Shown here in pieces: positions 8,829 to 16,816 of a DNA stretch of 38,728 nt. The DNA is taken from the NCBI GenBank assembly GCA_005878915.1, contig VBML01000058.1:23259-61986 (forward strand). Direction: 5' to 3'. The position numbers and the translations under genes are program-made. This DNA comes from Methanobacteriota archaeon (GTDB lineage: Archaea > Thermoplasmatota > Thermoplasmata > RBG-16-68-12). Within the stretch, counting starts at the first letter, position 1. Every line of letters starts with the position of its first letter. The notes under the pieces were generated by a model. That model did not search any database. It was not told the origin of the DNA and saw only the letters and a program-made list of their open reading frames with translations.

Positions 8829-11800
8829 TCAAGGGCGGACGCGGAAGATGTCCACCTGATTCCCTTTGAACTTGTTCTTCGAAACCTGCACCGCATCCTT
8901 GGGGACGTTACAAAGGAGGAGGCCGAATGCAACGTCGGGCGGCGGGCAGGTCTTCCGATCCGCCTTCTTGACTTCGAACTCGCCGTTGCACCTCGCCTTC
9001 CCGTGGTCATCGTCGTGATGATCGTCGTCGTGATGATCGTCGTCGTCACGACCTTCTCGATCATCATCGTCGTGACGGTCGTCGCCCCGACGAGCACTCC
9101 CGGAGAAGCAGTTGTCGGAGATGGAGTTCCGCTTGATGGACCCCGTGACTCCGGAACCGCTCACGAAGACACCAATCTGTGCGATCTGTCGTGTCGGCCC
9201 TACGCCCTGAACGACGTTTTTCAGGATGTCGACGTGGCCGACGAACGAGCTGTCCGGCGAACCTACGAAGATCCCACCCAGCTGATAATCTTTCACGACG
9301 TTTTCTTCGATTCGCAGATCGCCCGTCCCCCTCGCAGCGATTCCGATTCCCGTCCGCAGGCTAAAGTCCGATCCGGCCATCCGAACCCTGCGTACAGAGT
9401 TTCCAACGATCGCGCCCGAAGAGTCGTCAAACCTGATCCCGTTCAGGGTCTCGACCGCCCCGACGTTGCCGCGGAAGTTAATCGAGTTCCTGGCGACGAA
9501 GGCGTCCGTGGACCCGATGACCCAGATGCCGATGATTTGTTTGGCCCCCGAGAGGACGCTGGGTCGCCCAATCTCGTTCTCCTCAACCCGGACACCGTCG
9601 CTCGTGTCCACAATGACCGCCCAGGCGCTTCTCTTGATCGTGTTCTCCCGGATCTGGGCGTCGTCCGCGTGGAAGAGATTGACGCCCGCCTGGTTGTCCG
9701 CAAGCGAGTTCCCGCGGACGAGGACGGCGTTCGCTTCGATCACGAGGATGCCCGCGGCATTGAAACAGGTGAGATAGTCGCCGCATGGCCCGTACCAGTT
9801 CCCGCTAACCTCGTTCCCCTTGACCTCGGCCACTGTGCCGTCCGCGACCTGGATTCCGTTCTGAGCGATGAGGCTCGTCACCCCAACTCCGATGACCGAG
9901 TTGTGGTCGATCGTCGCGGCAATATTGTCGTTCCTAAGCCCGTCGCCAATCCGGCCGACGACGATCCCGCCCTTCTGATAGTCGCTGATGGAGTTTCGAG
10001 AGATGCTGACAACGCCCGCCCCGCCAACGGCGATGCCTAGACCCGTCTGGATCCCGAAGTTCGATGAGGCCATTCGGACGCTGCGCACGGTGTTGTGGAC
10101 AACCGACCCCGACGAGTCACGGAAGCTGATCCCCTCGAGGGTTCCGACCGCGGGGACGGCGCCGCCGAAGTCAATCGAGTTCTCCGCGACGCTAACGTCG
10201 TTCGATGCGAGCGCCCAGATTCCAATCGCTTGGACGGCATTCGACATCACGGTGGGCACGCCGATGGTGTTCTCTTCGACCGTGACGCTATCGCTCGAAT
10301 CGACGATGATGGCCCAGGCACTCCCGGAGATTACGTTCTCTTGGATGTCCACCGCGTTCGTTGCGAAAAGGTTGATCCCCGCCTGGTTACCCGACAGGGT
10401 ATTGTCCTCAACCTGAACGCCGCTCGACTCGACGACGAGGATCCCGGCTGCATTGAAACAAGTGAGGTAGTCTCCGCAGGCGCTGTACCAGTTCCCACTG
10501 ACCGTGTTGCCCGAAGCTCGTCCTTCACCGCCAAACCCGAACTGAATCCCGTTCTGCGCGATGACACCGGTAGGCCCGATCCCGGTCACGACATTGTCGT
10601 GAACGTTTGCCAGGGCGCCATCATTGTTGACGACGATGCCGCCCTTCGAGTAGTCGATGATCGTGTTACCGGATATTTCCGCGGTTGCGGGAACGCCCGA
10701 GGTATCTGGATACACCGCGATTCCCACTCCCTCGCAACCCGCGAACGGCGTGTCCTTGACCCCCGTCACAAGATTGTCCCGTGCGATCATGTCCAGACCG
10801 CCGTGCATCATGATCCCAGTGAAGAGCGCCGAGCACCCTCCCCGGCCGAAGCCGTCAATCACGAACCCCTCAATCGTGGCGTCGTCCGCCTTGACCTGCA
10901 CGATCGCGTCCCAGGCTCGCCCGCTTGAGGGGATTGTGAACGTCGTTCGCGACCCGGGGGCCGGGGCACGGATCGTTGCCGTTCCCGGGGTCGTCGCCCG
11001 CACGTCAATCCCTGCGTCAACGACGACTTGTTCCACATACAGCCCTGGGTCCACGAGCACCGTGTCCCCATCGCCTCCCGTCGTCACCGCAGGCTGAATA
11101 ATCCCAAAGTTCACGTCGATGATGGAGTCGCTGCCGATGTCAAGATGAACGGGGCCGCTGCAGGGGTTGGGGATTGCGGTCGAGAGCCAGGGCACGAACG
11201 TGACATGTGTCGCGTCGGCATCGAAAATGTCGTCGCCCATCCCCGAGGGGTTCGTTGCGACCGTCGGACCAGAGGGGTCCCCCCACCAGTTGCATGTGGC
11301 GTCGAGAGCCCCGGAATAGGAGGCAGTGTCGACCCGGAGCCCTTCGGCTGCGTTGGCGAGGAGGTTGTTGAAGTTCACCGTGACGCCGGTGTCGAGTTCC
11401 GTGTCAACCCCTATGGCCCCCGCAAGTATCCGAATCCCGCGGAAATCCGCACTGTCGAACGTGTTTTCCGAGATGGCAACATCGTGGACTCCGCCGCCCA
11501 GGAACACGGAGGTCCCGAACGAGTCCCGCCAGGAGTTCGCGGTGAGCGTGAGGCCAGTCGTGAAGAAGAACACTGCCCCGCCTGCATCGTCTACGAACTC
11601 ATTTCCGGAAACATCGATGCCGTTCTGTGTGTTGCCAGAGCCCGGGGAACCACCCGCGAAGACCATCGCAGCGTTGAGCTGTCCCGTGAAGCAGTTGTTG
11701 TCGATTGTTAAGCTGTTCGCCCCGAGATCCGAGTATATGCCGTTGCCCGAGGCGGCCCCTGCGACATTGTTCGAATCGAACAGGTTGTGCTCAACAGTGG

Positions 11801-12956
11801 AGGGGAAGCTCCCGTCGCTGTTCAGATAGATCCCGATCGTGTTTCCGGTGATGATATTGTTTCGGATGATATGCCCGGAATTCGTTCCCGCGGTCCAAAT
11901 CCCTGCGCCCAGGCTCGAGACTCCGGAGCTCCCGTCGACCCCCGTGATCGTGAAGCCGTCGATGACAACGTTGTTCGCGAGTATCTGGAATGCCCCGTTG
12001 GAGGTGCCCACGATCGATTCCGACGCGGATGACCGGCCGCAGCCCGAGATCCCCGCTTGCGCCCCCTTGAGGGTCACACTCTTCGCGATCACCACAAGCT
12101 CTGGGTACGTGCCGGGATCCACGAGGACGGTGTCGCCAATCGCCGCGGCGCCATTGACGGCGGCCTGGATTGTCGTGAAGTCGAGGTCGATGACGTTGTC
12201 ACTTCCCTCGTCCAAATGGACGGGTGCGTCCGACGTGATGACATCGCCGGGACCGGAAAGGACCTCGTCCCCGAGTACGACGTTGTCGTAATAGGCGAGG
12301 CCCGCCGCACTCGACAGCCACGCGGAGTCATCGACGAGAGAGGCGCGGACGACCGTTCGGAACGGCTCGCTCGCGAAGAACGTGATCGCCTGGCCCCACG
12401 TGTTGTAGAAGGGCCCGCCAAACTGCGTGAGGTCCCAATGGCTCCCGGAGTCGGTGAGGTCCGCGGACTGCCATAAGTTCGGGGTGCAACTGACGAAGCT
12501 GGGCGCGGGTCCAACGTACCCGAACGCGTTCCCGTCGCGGACCCCGTCGCCGGTGATATCCACTCCGAGGGAGATCCTCGGTGAGCCGCCCCCGCAGTCC
12601 CGCCCTGCGAGATAATAGTCAAGGGACAGGAACCCGGTCAGCGAACCGATGGGGACACTCATCGTCCGCGTCGCGAAGCCGAAGCTGTCCGCGGCGCTCG
12701 TGTCCATGGAAATCGCGAAATTCGCCGCGTTCGTTGGGTCTTGAGCCCGAAAGGCGGTGCCGCCCAGGGTGAACGCGGGAGCCGACGTCGCCGACGCAAC
12801 GAATGGCGACACCACGATGACCCCGAAGAGGACCATTACAGCCCATGCGAGGAGGCCGCGTAGCCCCCCGCGGACATCCCTGCGGATCCACGCGATCTTG
12901 CGTTGACGTTCAACAGCTAGAGACACACGTCGAGCGATTCTCGTCTCAAAAGGCAC
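8829..12956 (-). CDS. Secreted right-handed beta-helix (NosD/PbH1-like) surface protein with Asp/His-rich insert
   Basis: A 1375-residue exported protein. A basic N-terminus and a hydrophobic segment (about residues 34-57) ending in an Ala/Ser-rich stretch form a signal peptide or anchor. An Asp/Gly-rich beta domain (to about 245) follows. Two NosD-type entry motifs, each beginning PVHLD and ending GDTVLVDPG.Y, start long runs of parallel beta-helix turns (N.I, G.GI, V..N.I). A block of 231 residues, marked by CGDYLTCFNAAGILV, occurs twice, and a third partial copy is interrupted by an Asp/His tract. Such proteins are carbohydrate-binding or -cleaving surface proteins; no catalytic site is recognisable. 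Start GTG 12956 has GGAGGGG six bases upstream, so unlike its neighbours it seems to have a leader and ribosome-binding site. Confidence 0.85.
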   Translation of the reverse strand: MPFETRIARRVSLAVERQRKIAWIRRDVRGGLRGLLAWAVMVLFGVIVVSPFVASATSAPAFTLGGTAFRAQDPTNAANFAISMDTSAADSFGFATRTMSVPIGSLTGFLSLDYYLAGRDCGGGSPRISLGVDITGDGVRDGNAFGYVGPAPSFVSCTPNLWQSADLTDSGSHWDLTQFGGPFYNTWGQAITFFASEPFRTVVRASLVDDSAWLSSAAGLAYYDNVVLGDEVLSGPGDVITSDAPVHLDEGSDNVIDLDFTTIQAAVNGAAAIGDTVLVDPGTYPELVVIAKSVTLKGAQAGISGCGRSSASESIVGTSNGAFQILANNVVIDGFTITGVDGSSGVSSLGAGIWTAGTNSGHIIRNNIITGNTIGIYLNSDGSFPSTVEHNLFDSNNVAGAASGNGIYSDLGANSLTIDNNCFTGQLNAAMVFAGGSPGSGNTQNGIDVSGNEFVDDAGGAVFFFTTGLTLTANSWRDSFGTSVFLGGGVHDVAISENTFDSADFRGIRILAGAIGVDTELDTGVTVNFNNLLANAAEGLRVDTASYSGALDATCNWWGDPSGPTVATNPSGMGDDIFDADATHVTFVPWLSTAIPNPCSGPVHLDIGSDSIIDVNFGIIQPAVTTGGDGDTVLVDPGLYVEQVVVDAGIDVRATTPGTATIRAPAPGSRTTFTIPSSGRAWDAIVQVKADDATIEGFVIDGFGRGGCSALFTGIMMHGGLDMIARDNLVTGVKDTPFAGCEGVGIAVYPDTSGVPATAEISGNTIIDYSKGGIVVNNDGALANVHDNVVTGIGPTGVIAQNGIQFGFGGEGRASGNTVSGNWYSACGDYLTCFNAAGILVVESSGVQVEDNTLSGNQAGINLFATNAVDIQENVISGSAWAIIVDSSDSVTVEENTIGVPTVMSNAVQAIGIWALASNDVSVAENSIDFGGAVPAVGTLEGISFRDSSGSVVHNTVRSVRMASSNFGIQTGLGIAVGGAGVVSISRNSISDYQKGGIVVGRIGDGLRNDNIAATIDHNSVIGVGVTSLIAQNGIQVADGTVAEVKGNEVSGNWYGPCGDYLTCFNAAGILVIEANAVLVRGNSLADNQAGVNLFHADDAQIRENTIKRSAWAVIVDTSDGVRVEENEIGRPSVLSGAKQIIGIWVIGSTDAFVARNSINFRGNVGAVETLNGIRFDDSSGAIVGNSVRRVRMAGSDFSLRTGIGIAARGTGDLRIEENVVKDYQLGGIFVGSPDSSFVGHVDILKNVVQGVGPTRQIAQIGVFVSGSGVTGSIKRNSISDNCFSGSARRGDDRHDDDDREGRDDDDHHDDDHHDDDHGKARCNGEFEVKKADRKTCPPPDVAFGLLLCNVPKDAVQVSKNKFKGNQVDIFRVRP
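9007..9094 (-). repeat. Asp/His codon tract with 15-bp tandem repeat
   Basis: This stretch encodes an almost pure Asp/His run (DDDDHHDDDHHDDDH core, residues about 1288-1317) in the surface protein. The 15-bp unit CGTCGTGATGATCGT (plus strand) is perfect at 9011-9025 and 9026-9040, then degenerate. It sits where the third copy of the 231-residue unit should carry the CGDYLTCF motif. Confidence 0.9.
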
Positions 12957-13053
12957 GAAATTCCCCTCCAGTCCCTCCGCCCCTCCACGGAGATCCCTCG
13001 GGGCATCCTCCGAACCCCTCGGAGATACCCCGGCGCGGGGATGGACGATCCCC

Positions 13054-13060
13054 GTATTAA
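13054..13060 (-). promoter_or_regulatory. Possible TATA-like box of the surface-protein gene
   Basis: GTTAATACGG on the minus strand lies about 100 bases before the GTG start, predicting a leader of roughly 70 bases. That leader contains GC-rich self-complementary stretches and ends in GGAGGGG. The 160-base gap holds no other gene that I can see. Confidence 0.4.
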
Positions 13061-13115
13061 CATGCCGTTTTCATCTTCGAGAATACCCGTGAATGTTCTG
13101 GCCGCCTGACGAATC

Positions 13116-13697
13116 CTATCGGGTTCGTCGCCGGCCTTTCACGGGCGCCTTTCCGCGCTTCAGCGCCGGAAGGTCCACCGTCTTCCGATCATGCGCGCAC
13201 CACCCCTTCGAATCGAGGGGCCGGCCACAGTCGCAGACCCACCCGACGACCTTGCCCGGGACGCCCGCCACGAGGGCGTGCTCGGGCACGTCCCTCGTCA
13301 CGACGGCCCCCGCGGCGACCATCGCGTTGCGCCCGATGGTGATCCCGCACAGAACCGTCGCGTTCGCCCCGATGCTCGCGCCATCTTCCACGCGCGTCGG
13401 CACGACCTCCCAATCGCTCGAATCCGCCCTCGGGTAGAGGTCGTTCGTAAAGCAAACATGAGGACCGACGAACACGCGGTCGCCGATCGTCACGCCGCGG
13501 TAGATCGTCGCGAAGTTCTGGACCTTGCACCGATCCCCAAGGACGACGTCCGCATCGATGTACACGTCCTTTCCGATTCGGCAGTTCCGCCCGATCCGCG
13601 CCCCCTCGCGGATCTGGACCCAATGCCAGATCTGCGTGCCCTCGCCAACCGACGCCCGTGGAGAGACCTCCGCGGTGGGGTGGACCCGGATCGCCAT
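13116..13697 (-). CDS. Hexapeptide-repeat N-acetyltransferase (WbpD-like)
   Basis: A 193-residue left-handed beta-helix acyltransferase. Hexapeptide repeats run from about residue 5 to 160 (TAEVSPRASVGEGTQI, GRNCRIGKDVYI, GATVLCG-like turns, AMVAAGAVVTRDVP). The motif QNFATIYRGVTIGDRVFVGP and the loop CFTNDLYPR match the UDP-2-acetamido-3-amino-glucuronate N-acetyltransferase group (WbpD/WlbB). A short Cys tail (CDCGRPL..KGWC) could bind zinc. It would use acetyl-CoA to acetylate the 3-amino group made by the WbpB/WbpE pair. The ATG at 13697 has a TATA-like box 29 bases upstream. Other amino-sugar acceptors cannot be excluded. Confidence 0.88.
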   Translation of the reverse strand: MAIRVHPTAEVSPRASVGEGTQIWHWVQIREGARIGRNCRIGKDVYIDADVVLGDRCKVQNFATIYRGVTIGDRVFVGPHVCFTNDLYPRADSSDWEVVPTRVEDGASIGANATVLCGITIGRNAMVAAGAVVTRDVPEHALVAGVPGKVVGWVCDCGRPLDSKGWCAHDRKTVDLPALKRGKAPVKGRRRTR

Positions 13698-13722
13698 CGA
13701 ACCGACGCGATTCCCTTTCGCC

Positions 13723-13729
13723 GCTTAAC
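13723..13729 (-). promoter_or_regulatory. TATA-like box of the WbpD-like gene
   Basis: GTTAAGC on the minus strand, 29 bases before the ATG at 13697. Confidence 0.5.
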
Positions 13730-13839
13730 CCTTGCCGGTCGATGTGCGTCGGGTTCTAGGACAATCTCATACCTAGGCGAGACATCGTAGCGGGAACACG
13801 GGAGACGAGTTCCGAAAACCAACGGCCGCCCTGTTCGCC

Positions 13840-13980
13840 TCAGGCAATAACTCCGAGAACGAGGCCCAACACGAGGTTCAAGATCGCGACGACGGCGAGC
13901 AGGTACGTCGTTTCCTTCGGGGTGAGCTGAAGGCTCGGCAAGTTGGCGGTTCGTATCTTCTCTACCGTCGGTGCGACCAT
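13840..13980 (-). CDS. 46-residue single-span membrane protein
   Basis: A very short gene within a longer track ORF. From the ATG at 13980 it encodes a polar N-terminal half (MVAPTVEKIRTANLPSLQLT) and one hydrophobic C-terminal helix of about 20 residues (LLAVVAILNLVLGLVLG), so it should be tail-anchored. A strong TATA-like box (TTTAATAT) sits 27 bases upstream, which supports the start and expression. I do not recognise the family. The layout, a short polar part with a Pro before a C-terminal helix, recalls small translocon subunits such as Sec61-beta, but no diagnostic motif is seen. It is divergent from the glycan operon. Confidence 0.6.
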   Translation of the reverse strand: MVAPTVEKIRTANLPSLQLTPKETTYLLAVVAILNLVLGLVLGVIA

Positions 13981-14003
13981 TATGGAATTGACTTTGGAGT
14001 CGG

Positions 14004-14011
14004 ATATTAAA
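14004..14011 (-). promoter_or_regulatory. TATA-like box of the 46-residue membrane protein gene
   Basis: TTTAATAT on the minus strand, about 27 bases before the ATG at 13980; one of the best TATA matches in the window. Confidence 0.65.
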
Positions 14012-14087
14012 CGTTGCCGGGCGATTATCATTCGTGATTGGCGGAGGGCTCGCCGTGAGTTGCGTAATGGTGGACTTGTGGCGCAAG

Positions 14088-14095
14088 CTTAAAAG
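14088..14095 (+). promoter_or_regulatory. TATA-like box of the glycan operon
   Basis: CTTAAAAG is a good TATA match, but typical spacing puts transcription start near 14118, downstream of the GTG at 14098. That leaves the true start codon of the first gene unresolved. Confidence 0.5.
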
Positions 14096-14097
14096 GC

Positions 14098-14940
14098 GTG
14101 GGCCAAAATGGGGCCCGCCGGTGCATTAGCACGGTCTGGCAGTACCTTATCCTCGCCGGAGGCACAGCCTTCTTCACCACCCTCCTGGCCACCCGGTGGA
14201 TGATCCGGCGCCTGCGGGGTACGAAGATGTTCGGCCGCGGCGCCGGATTTGTTGGACTACTCGATGATCTCTTCAACCTCCGTCAGCGCGTGAAGGCGGC
14301 GCTCCCGTTTCTCTTCGCCATTCCCCTCGCGACGGCGATATACCGGGACCCGCGAGGCGAGGGGACCACGTTGTTCTATACAGACATCGGGGCCTTGATT
14401 CTCCTCGTCGTGCCGTTTGGGGTCACCAGCGCAGCGAACGCCACCAACATGCTGGAGGGATTCAATGGGCTCGGAGCGGGACTCGGCATCATCATGTGCC
14501 TCTCGATGGTCGGCCTTGCGTTCGTGACGGCGAACCTTACGGGCCTCTACCTCGTCCTCCCTCTGCTGGGCGCCCTCGTTGCATTTCTCGTCTTTAATCG
14601 ATATCCCGCGAAGATCTTTCCCGGAGACTCGATGACGTTGTTCGTCGGGGCGACGATCGCTGCCGCGGCGATCATGGCCCACCAGAAGACCCTCGGTGCG
14701 GTCCTTTTCATCCCGTTCATCCTCGAGTTCGCCCTCAAGGCCCGAGGACATTTCAAAGCGCAGAACTACGGGACGCTCAATGACAATGGCAAGCTGTCGT
14801 ACCACGGACCCGTCGAGTCCCTTTCGCACGTGCTGATGCAGGGCAACAGCATCCGGGAGCCACACCTCGTCGCGGTCCTGTGGGCCTTCGAGGCCGTTCT
14901 GGGCGCTGCAGTTATCCTATGGGTCGCGGCGGGTCCATGA
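14098..14940 (+). CDS. Polyprenol-phosphate sugar-1-phosphate transferase (Alg7/MraY-like, GT4), internally shortened
   Basis: A 280-residue multipass enzyme that would move a HexNAc-1-phosphate from UDP to a dolichol-type lipid phosphate, the first step of glycan assembly. The Asp pair is in FVGLLDDLFNLRQRVK. NATNMLEGFNGLGAG is the archaeal/eukaryotic Alg7 form of the substrate loop. NRYPAKIFPGDSMT is the third conserved site, and the C-terminal LEFALKARGHFKA also fits. After the first helix the chain passes directly from RRLRGTKMFGR to the Asp-pair helix. The usual loop with conserved Lys-Pro and Gly-Gly, and about two helices (some 60-70 residues), are missing. The start is uncertain: GTG 14098 lies only about 7 bases past the TATA box, and an in-frame ATT at 14125 would fit leaderless spacing. 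It overlaps the next gene by ATGA. Confidence 0.82.
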   Translation: MGQNGARRCISTVWQYLILAGGTAFFTTLLATRWMIRRLRGTKMFGRGAGFVGLLDDLFNLRQRVKAALPFLFAIPLATAIYRDPRGEGTTLFYTDIGALILLVVPFGVTSAANATNMLEGFNGLGAGLGIIMCLSMVGLAFVTANLTGLYLVLPLLGALVAFLVFNRYPAKIFPGDSMTLFVGATIAAAAIMAHQKTLGAVLFIPFILEFALKARGHFKAQNYGTLNDNGKLSYHGPVESLSHVLMQGNSIREPHLVAVLWAFEAVLGAAVILWVAAGP

Positions 14941-16157
14941 GGGCGTGTCACGTGGTCTACAGCTACTTCCCGTTCGATCCCCGCGTGCGTCGGGAGGTGG
15001 AAACGCTTCATCGGTTGGAGTACGAGCTCGACGTGATTGCGATGCAGGAGCCCGGCGAACCGCGGGTCGAAACCGTCTTGGGAGCGCGGGTCCACCGAAT
15101 TCCCTTTGCCGTCGTGAGGGGAGGGAAGGTCCGATACGCCTTCCAATACCTCGTCTTCCTCCTTGCCGCCGCCGCGCTGCTCCTCGTCCTCCACATCCGG
15201 AGGCGGTACGACATCGTCCACGTCCACTCGCTGCCCGACTTCCAGGTGTTCGCGGCTCTCCCGGAGAGAATCTTGGGCGCGAGGGTTGTCCTTGATCTCC
15301 ATGAAGCGATGCCGGAGATCTTCGCTGCGCGGTTTCGCCTGGCCGAAGAGGGCCTGTGGACGGCCCTTGCGCGAGCCGCGGAATGGATGAGCTGCGCCTT
15401 CGCCGATCGTGTCATCGTTGTGAACGACGTAATTCGGTCGCTATTGGTTGGTCGGGGGGTCGACCCTCGCAAGCTCGTCGTGGTCATGAATTCACCAGAC
15501 ATCCATGAAGGCATGGGCCGCGGTCTCGCGACTCCGTCGGTGCCCAACCTCGGCCGCGGCCCGAGAATCGTCTACGTCGGGGGGATTAACCCCGAGCGGG
15601 ACCTCGAGGTCCTCATTCGAGCCGCGGCGCGCCTCCATCGATCGGACGGAGTCAGCCTAGTCATCATCGGCTACGGAGATTCTGACTACGCAGAAAGGTT
15701 GCGCGCCTTGGCGCGATCGGAAGGGATGGGCGATGCATTTCGGCTCCTCCCGCGCGTTGACCAGAACCAGGTCCTCGCGTACTTGTCGCAGAGCGACGTG
15801 GGGCCCGTGACTTATCAACGGAACCCCATCACGGAACTCGCTGTTCCCAACAAAGTCTTCGAATACGCCGCGGTGGGTAAGCCCCTCGTCATCGCGAATC
15901 TTCGAGCCCTCCGAGGTCTCTTCGGCGAGGCCGCGCTCTACTACACTGCGGGGAATGCCGAGGAACTAGCATCGAGAATCGCCGAGCTCCTCCGAGACGA
16001 ACGTCTCCGTCGCGGTTTGGCGGAGAGGGCTCGCGAGGTCCTTGATCGCTGCAGCTGGGCAATCATGACGGAGCGCCTTCGGCGCTTGTACGAGGAGATG
16101 CTCTCGCGCGCGGGGAGCTGGTCTTCGCCGGTGTCTGTTGAAGGCGCGGGACGGTGA
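14937..16157 (+). CDS. GT4-family glycosyltransferase
   Basis: A 406-residue GT-B glycosyltransferase. The N-terminal acceptor domain starts CHVVYSYFPFDPRVRREV. It holds a hydrophobic segment near residues 70-88, typical of membrane association, followed by DIVHVHSLPDFQV. The C-terminal nucleotide-sugar domain has RIVYVGGINPERDLEVLI, IIGYGD and PNKVFEYAAVGKPLV, where the Glu of the EX7E-type site sits. The track ORF begins at 14880, but the ATG at 14937 overlaps the preceding stop as ATGA, showing translational coupling. It probably adds an early sugar to the lipid-linked chain; donor and acceptor cannot be read from sequence. Confidence 0.9.
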   Translation: MRACHVVYSYFPFDPRVRREVETLHRLEYELDVIAMQEPGEPRVETVLGARVHRIPFAVVRGGKVRYAFQYLVFLLAAAALLLVLHIRRRYDIVHVHSLPDFQVFAALPERILGARVVLDLHEAMPEIFAARFRLAEEGLWTALARAAEWMSCAFADRVIVVNDVIRSLLVGRGVDPRKLVVVMNSPDIHEGMGRGLATPSVPNLGRGPRIVYVGGINPERDLEVLIRAAARLHRSDGVSLVIIGYGDSDYAERLRALARSEGMGDAFRLLPRVDQNQVLAYLSQSDVGPVTYQRNPITELAVPNKVFEYAAVGKPLVIANLRALRGLFGEAALYYTAGNAEELASRIAELLRDERLRRGLAERAREVLDRCSWAIMTERLRRLYEEMLSRAGSWSSPVSVEGAGR

Positions 16158-16161
16158 TCTC

Positions 16162-16803
16162 TTGGCCGATCATGACGGGAACGGCGGGAAATGGGCTCGG
16201 GAGGACCCCTTGCCGCTCGTCACGAGTAAGTTTGGCCGTGTCCTCGAGCTGGCGGACGGAAAGGATGTCCTCGACGTGGGTTGCATCGGCGGCCCCGGGG
16301 AAAGGATTGAGGACTCCTCCCACTTCCGGCTTGAGAAACGTGCGCGGTACTGTCTAGGTATTGACACGCACGCAGAGGAGATCGAACGCTGGAAGGCCGC
16401 GGGGCATAAGGTCCTCGTTGCCAACGCAGAATCCTTCCGCATCGATCGGCGTTTCGACGTCATCGTCGCTGCGGATCTCATCGAGCATCTTTCCAATCCT
16501 GGTCTGTTTCTCCAGACCGCTCGGAGCCACCTCCATCCTTCCGGACGCCTGTGCATTGTGACGCCGAACGCGCTCTCGCTCAACAATGCTCTTAAGAGCC
16601 TAGCGGGGGTTAAAGTCCGTGTGAACCCGGACCACACCTGTTGGTTCGACCGGGCCACCCTCCGACAGCTCCTCGCCCGCTATCAGTTCCGAGTCGTGGA
16701 GGAATATTGGCAGGACTACCAGAAACACCCGCTTACGAAGCTGGCCTGTAAAGCTCGGAAGAGCTTGGCGGCCCATATCATCGCGATCGCGGAGCCGGTA
16801 TGA
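16162..16803 (+). CDS. Class I SAM-dependent methyltransferase
   Basis: A protein of about 213 residues with a Rossmann methyltransferase core. Motif I is DVLDVGCIGGPGE, the acidic loop is CLGIDTHAEEIE, and DVIVAADLIEHLSNPG is motif IV followed by the usual His. GRLCIVTPNALSLNN and DHTCWFDRATLRQLL resemble the glycan-locus methyltransferases that modify sugars or lipid-linked glycans. TTG 16162 is four bases after the upstream stop with GGTGA before it; the track start (TTG 16138) would overlap the glycosyltransferase by 20 bases. The acceptor is unknown. Confidence 0.82.
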   Translation: MADHDGNGGKWAREDPLPLVTSKFGRVLELADGKDVLDVGCIGGPGERIEDSSHFRLEKRARYCLGIDTHAEEIERWKAAGHKVLVANAESFRIDRRFDVIVAADLIEHLSNPGLFLQTARSHLHPSGRLCIVTPNALSLNNALKSLAGVKVRVNPDHTCWFDRATLRQLLARYQFRVVEEYWQDYQKHPLTKLACKARKSLAAHIIAIAEPV

Positions 16804-16816
16804 GGAGGGTGACAAC

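Noticed and set aside
9007-9094. CRISPR or other non-coding repeat array
   Set aside because: The short units have no spacers and lie in frame inside a coding sequence.
8712-10040. 442-residue plus-strand ORF with Val/Ile-rich run
   Set aside because: Antisense of the Asp/His codon tract and beta-helix gene; the apparent hydrophobic segment is just the complement of the GAC/CAC-type repeat.
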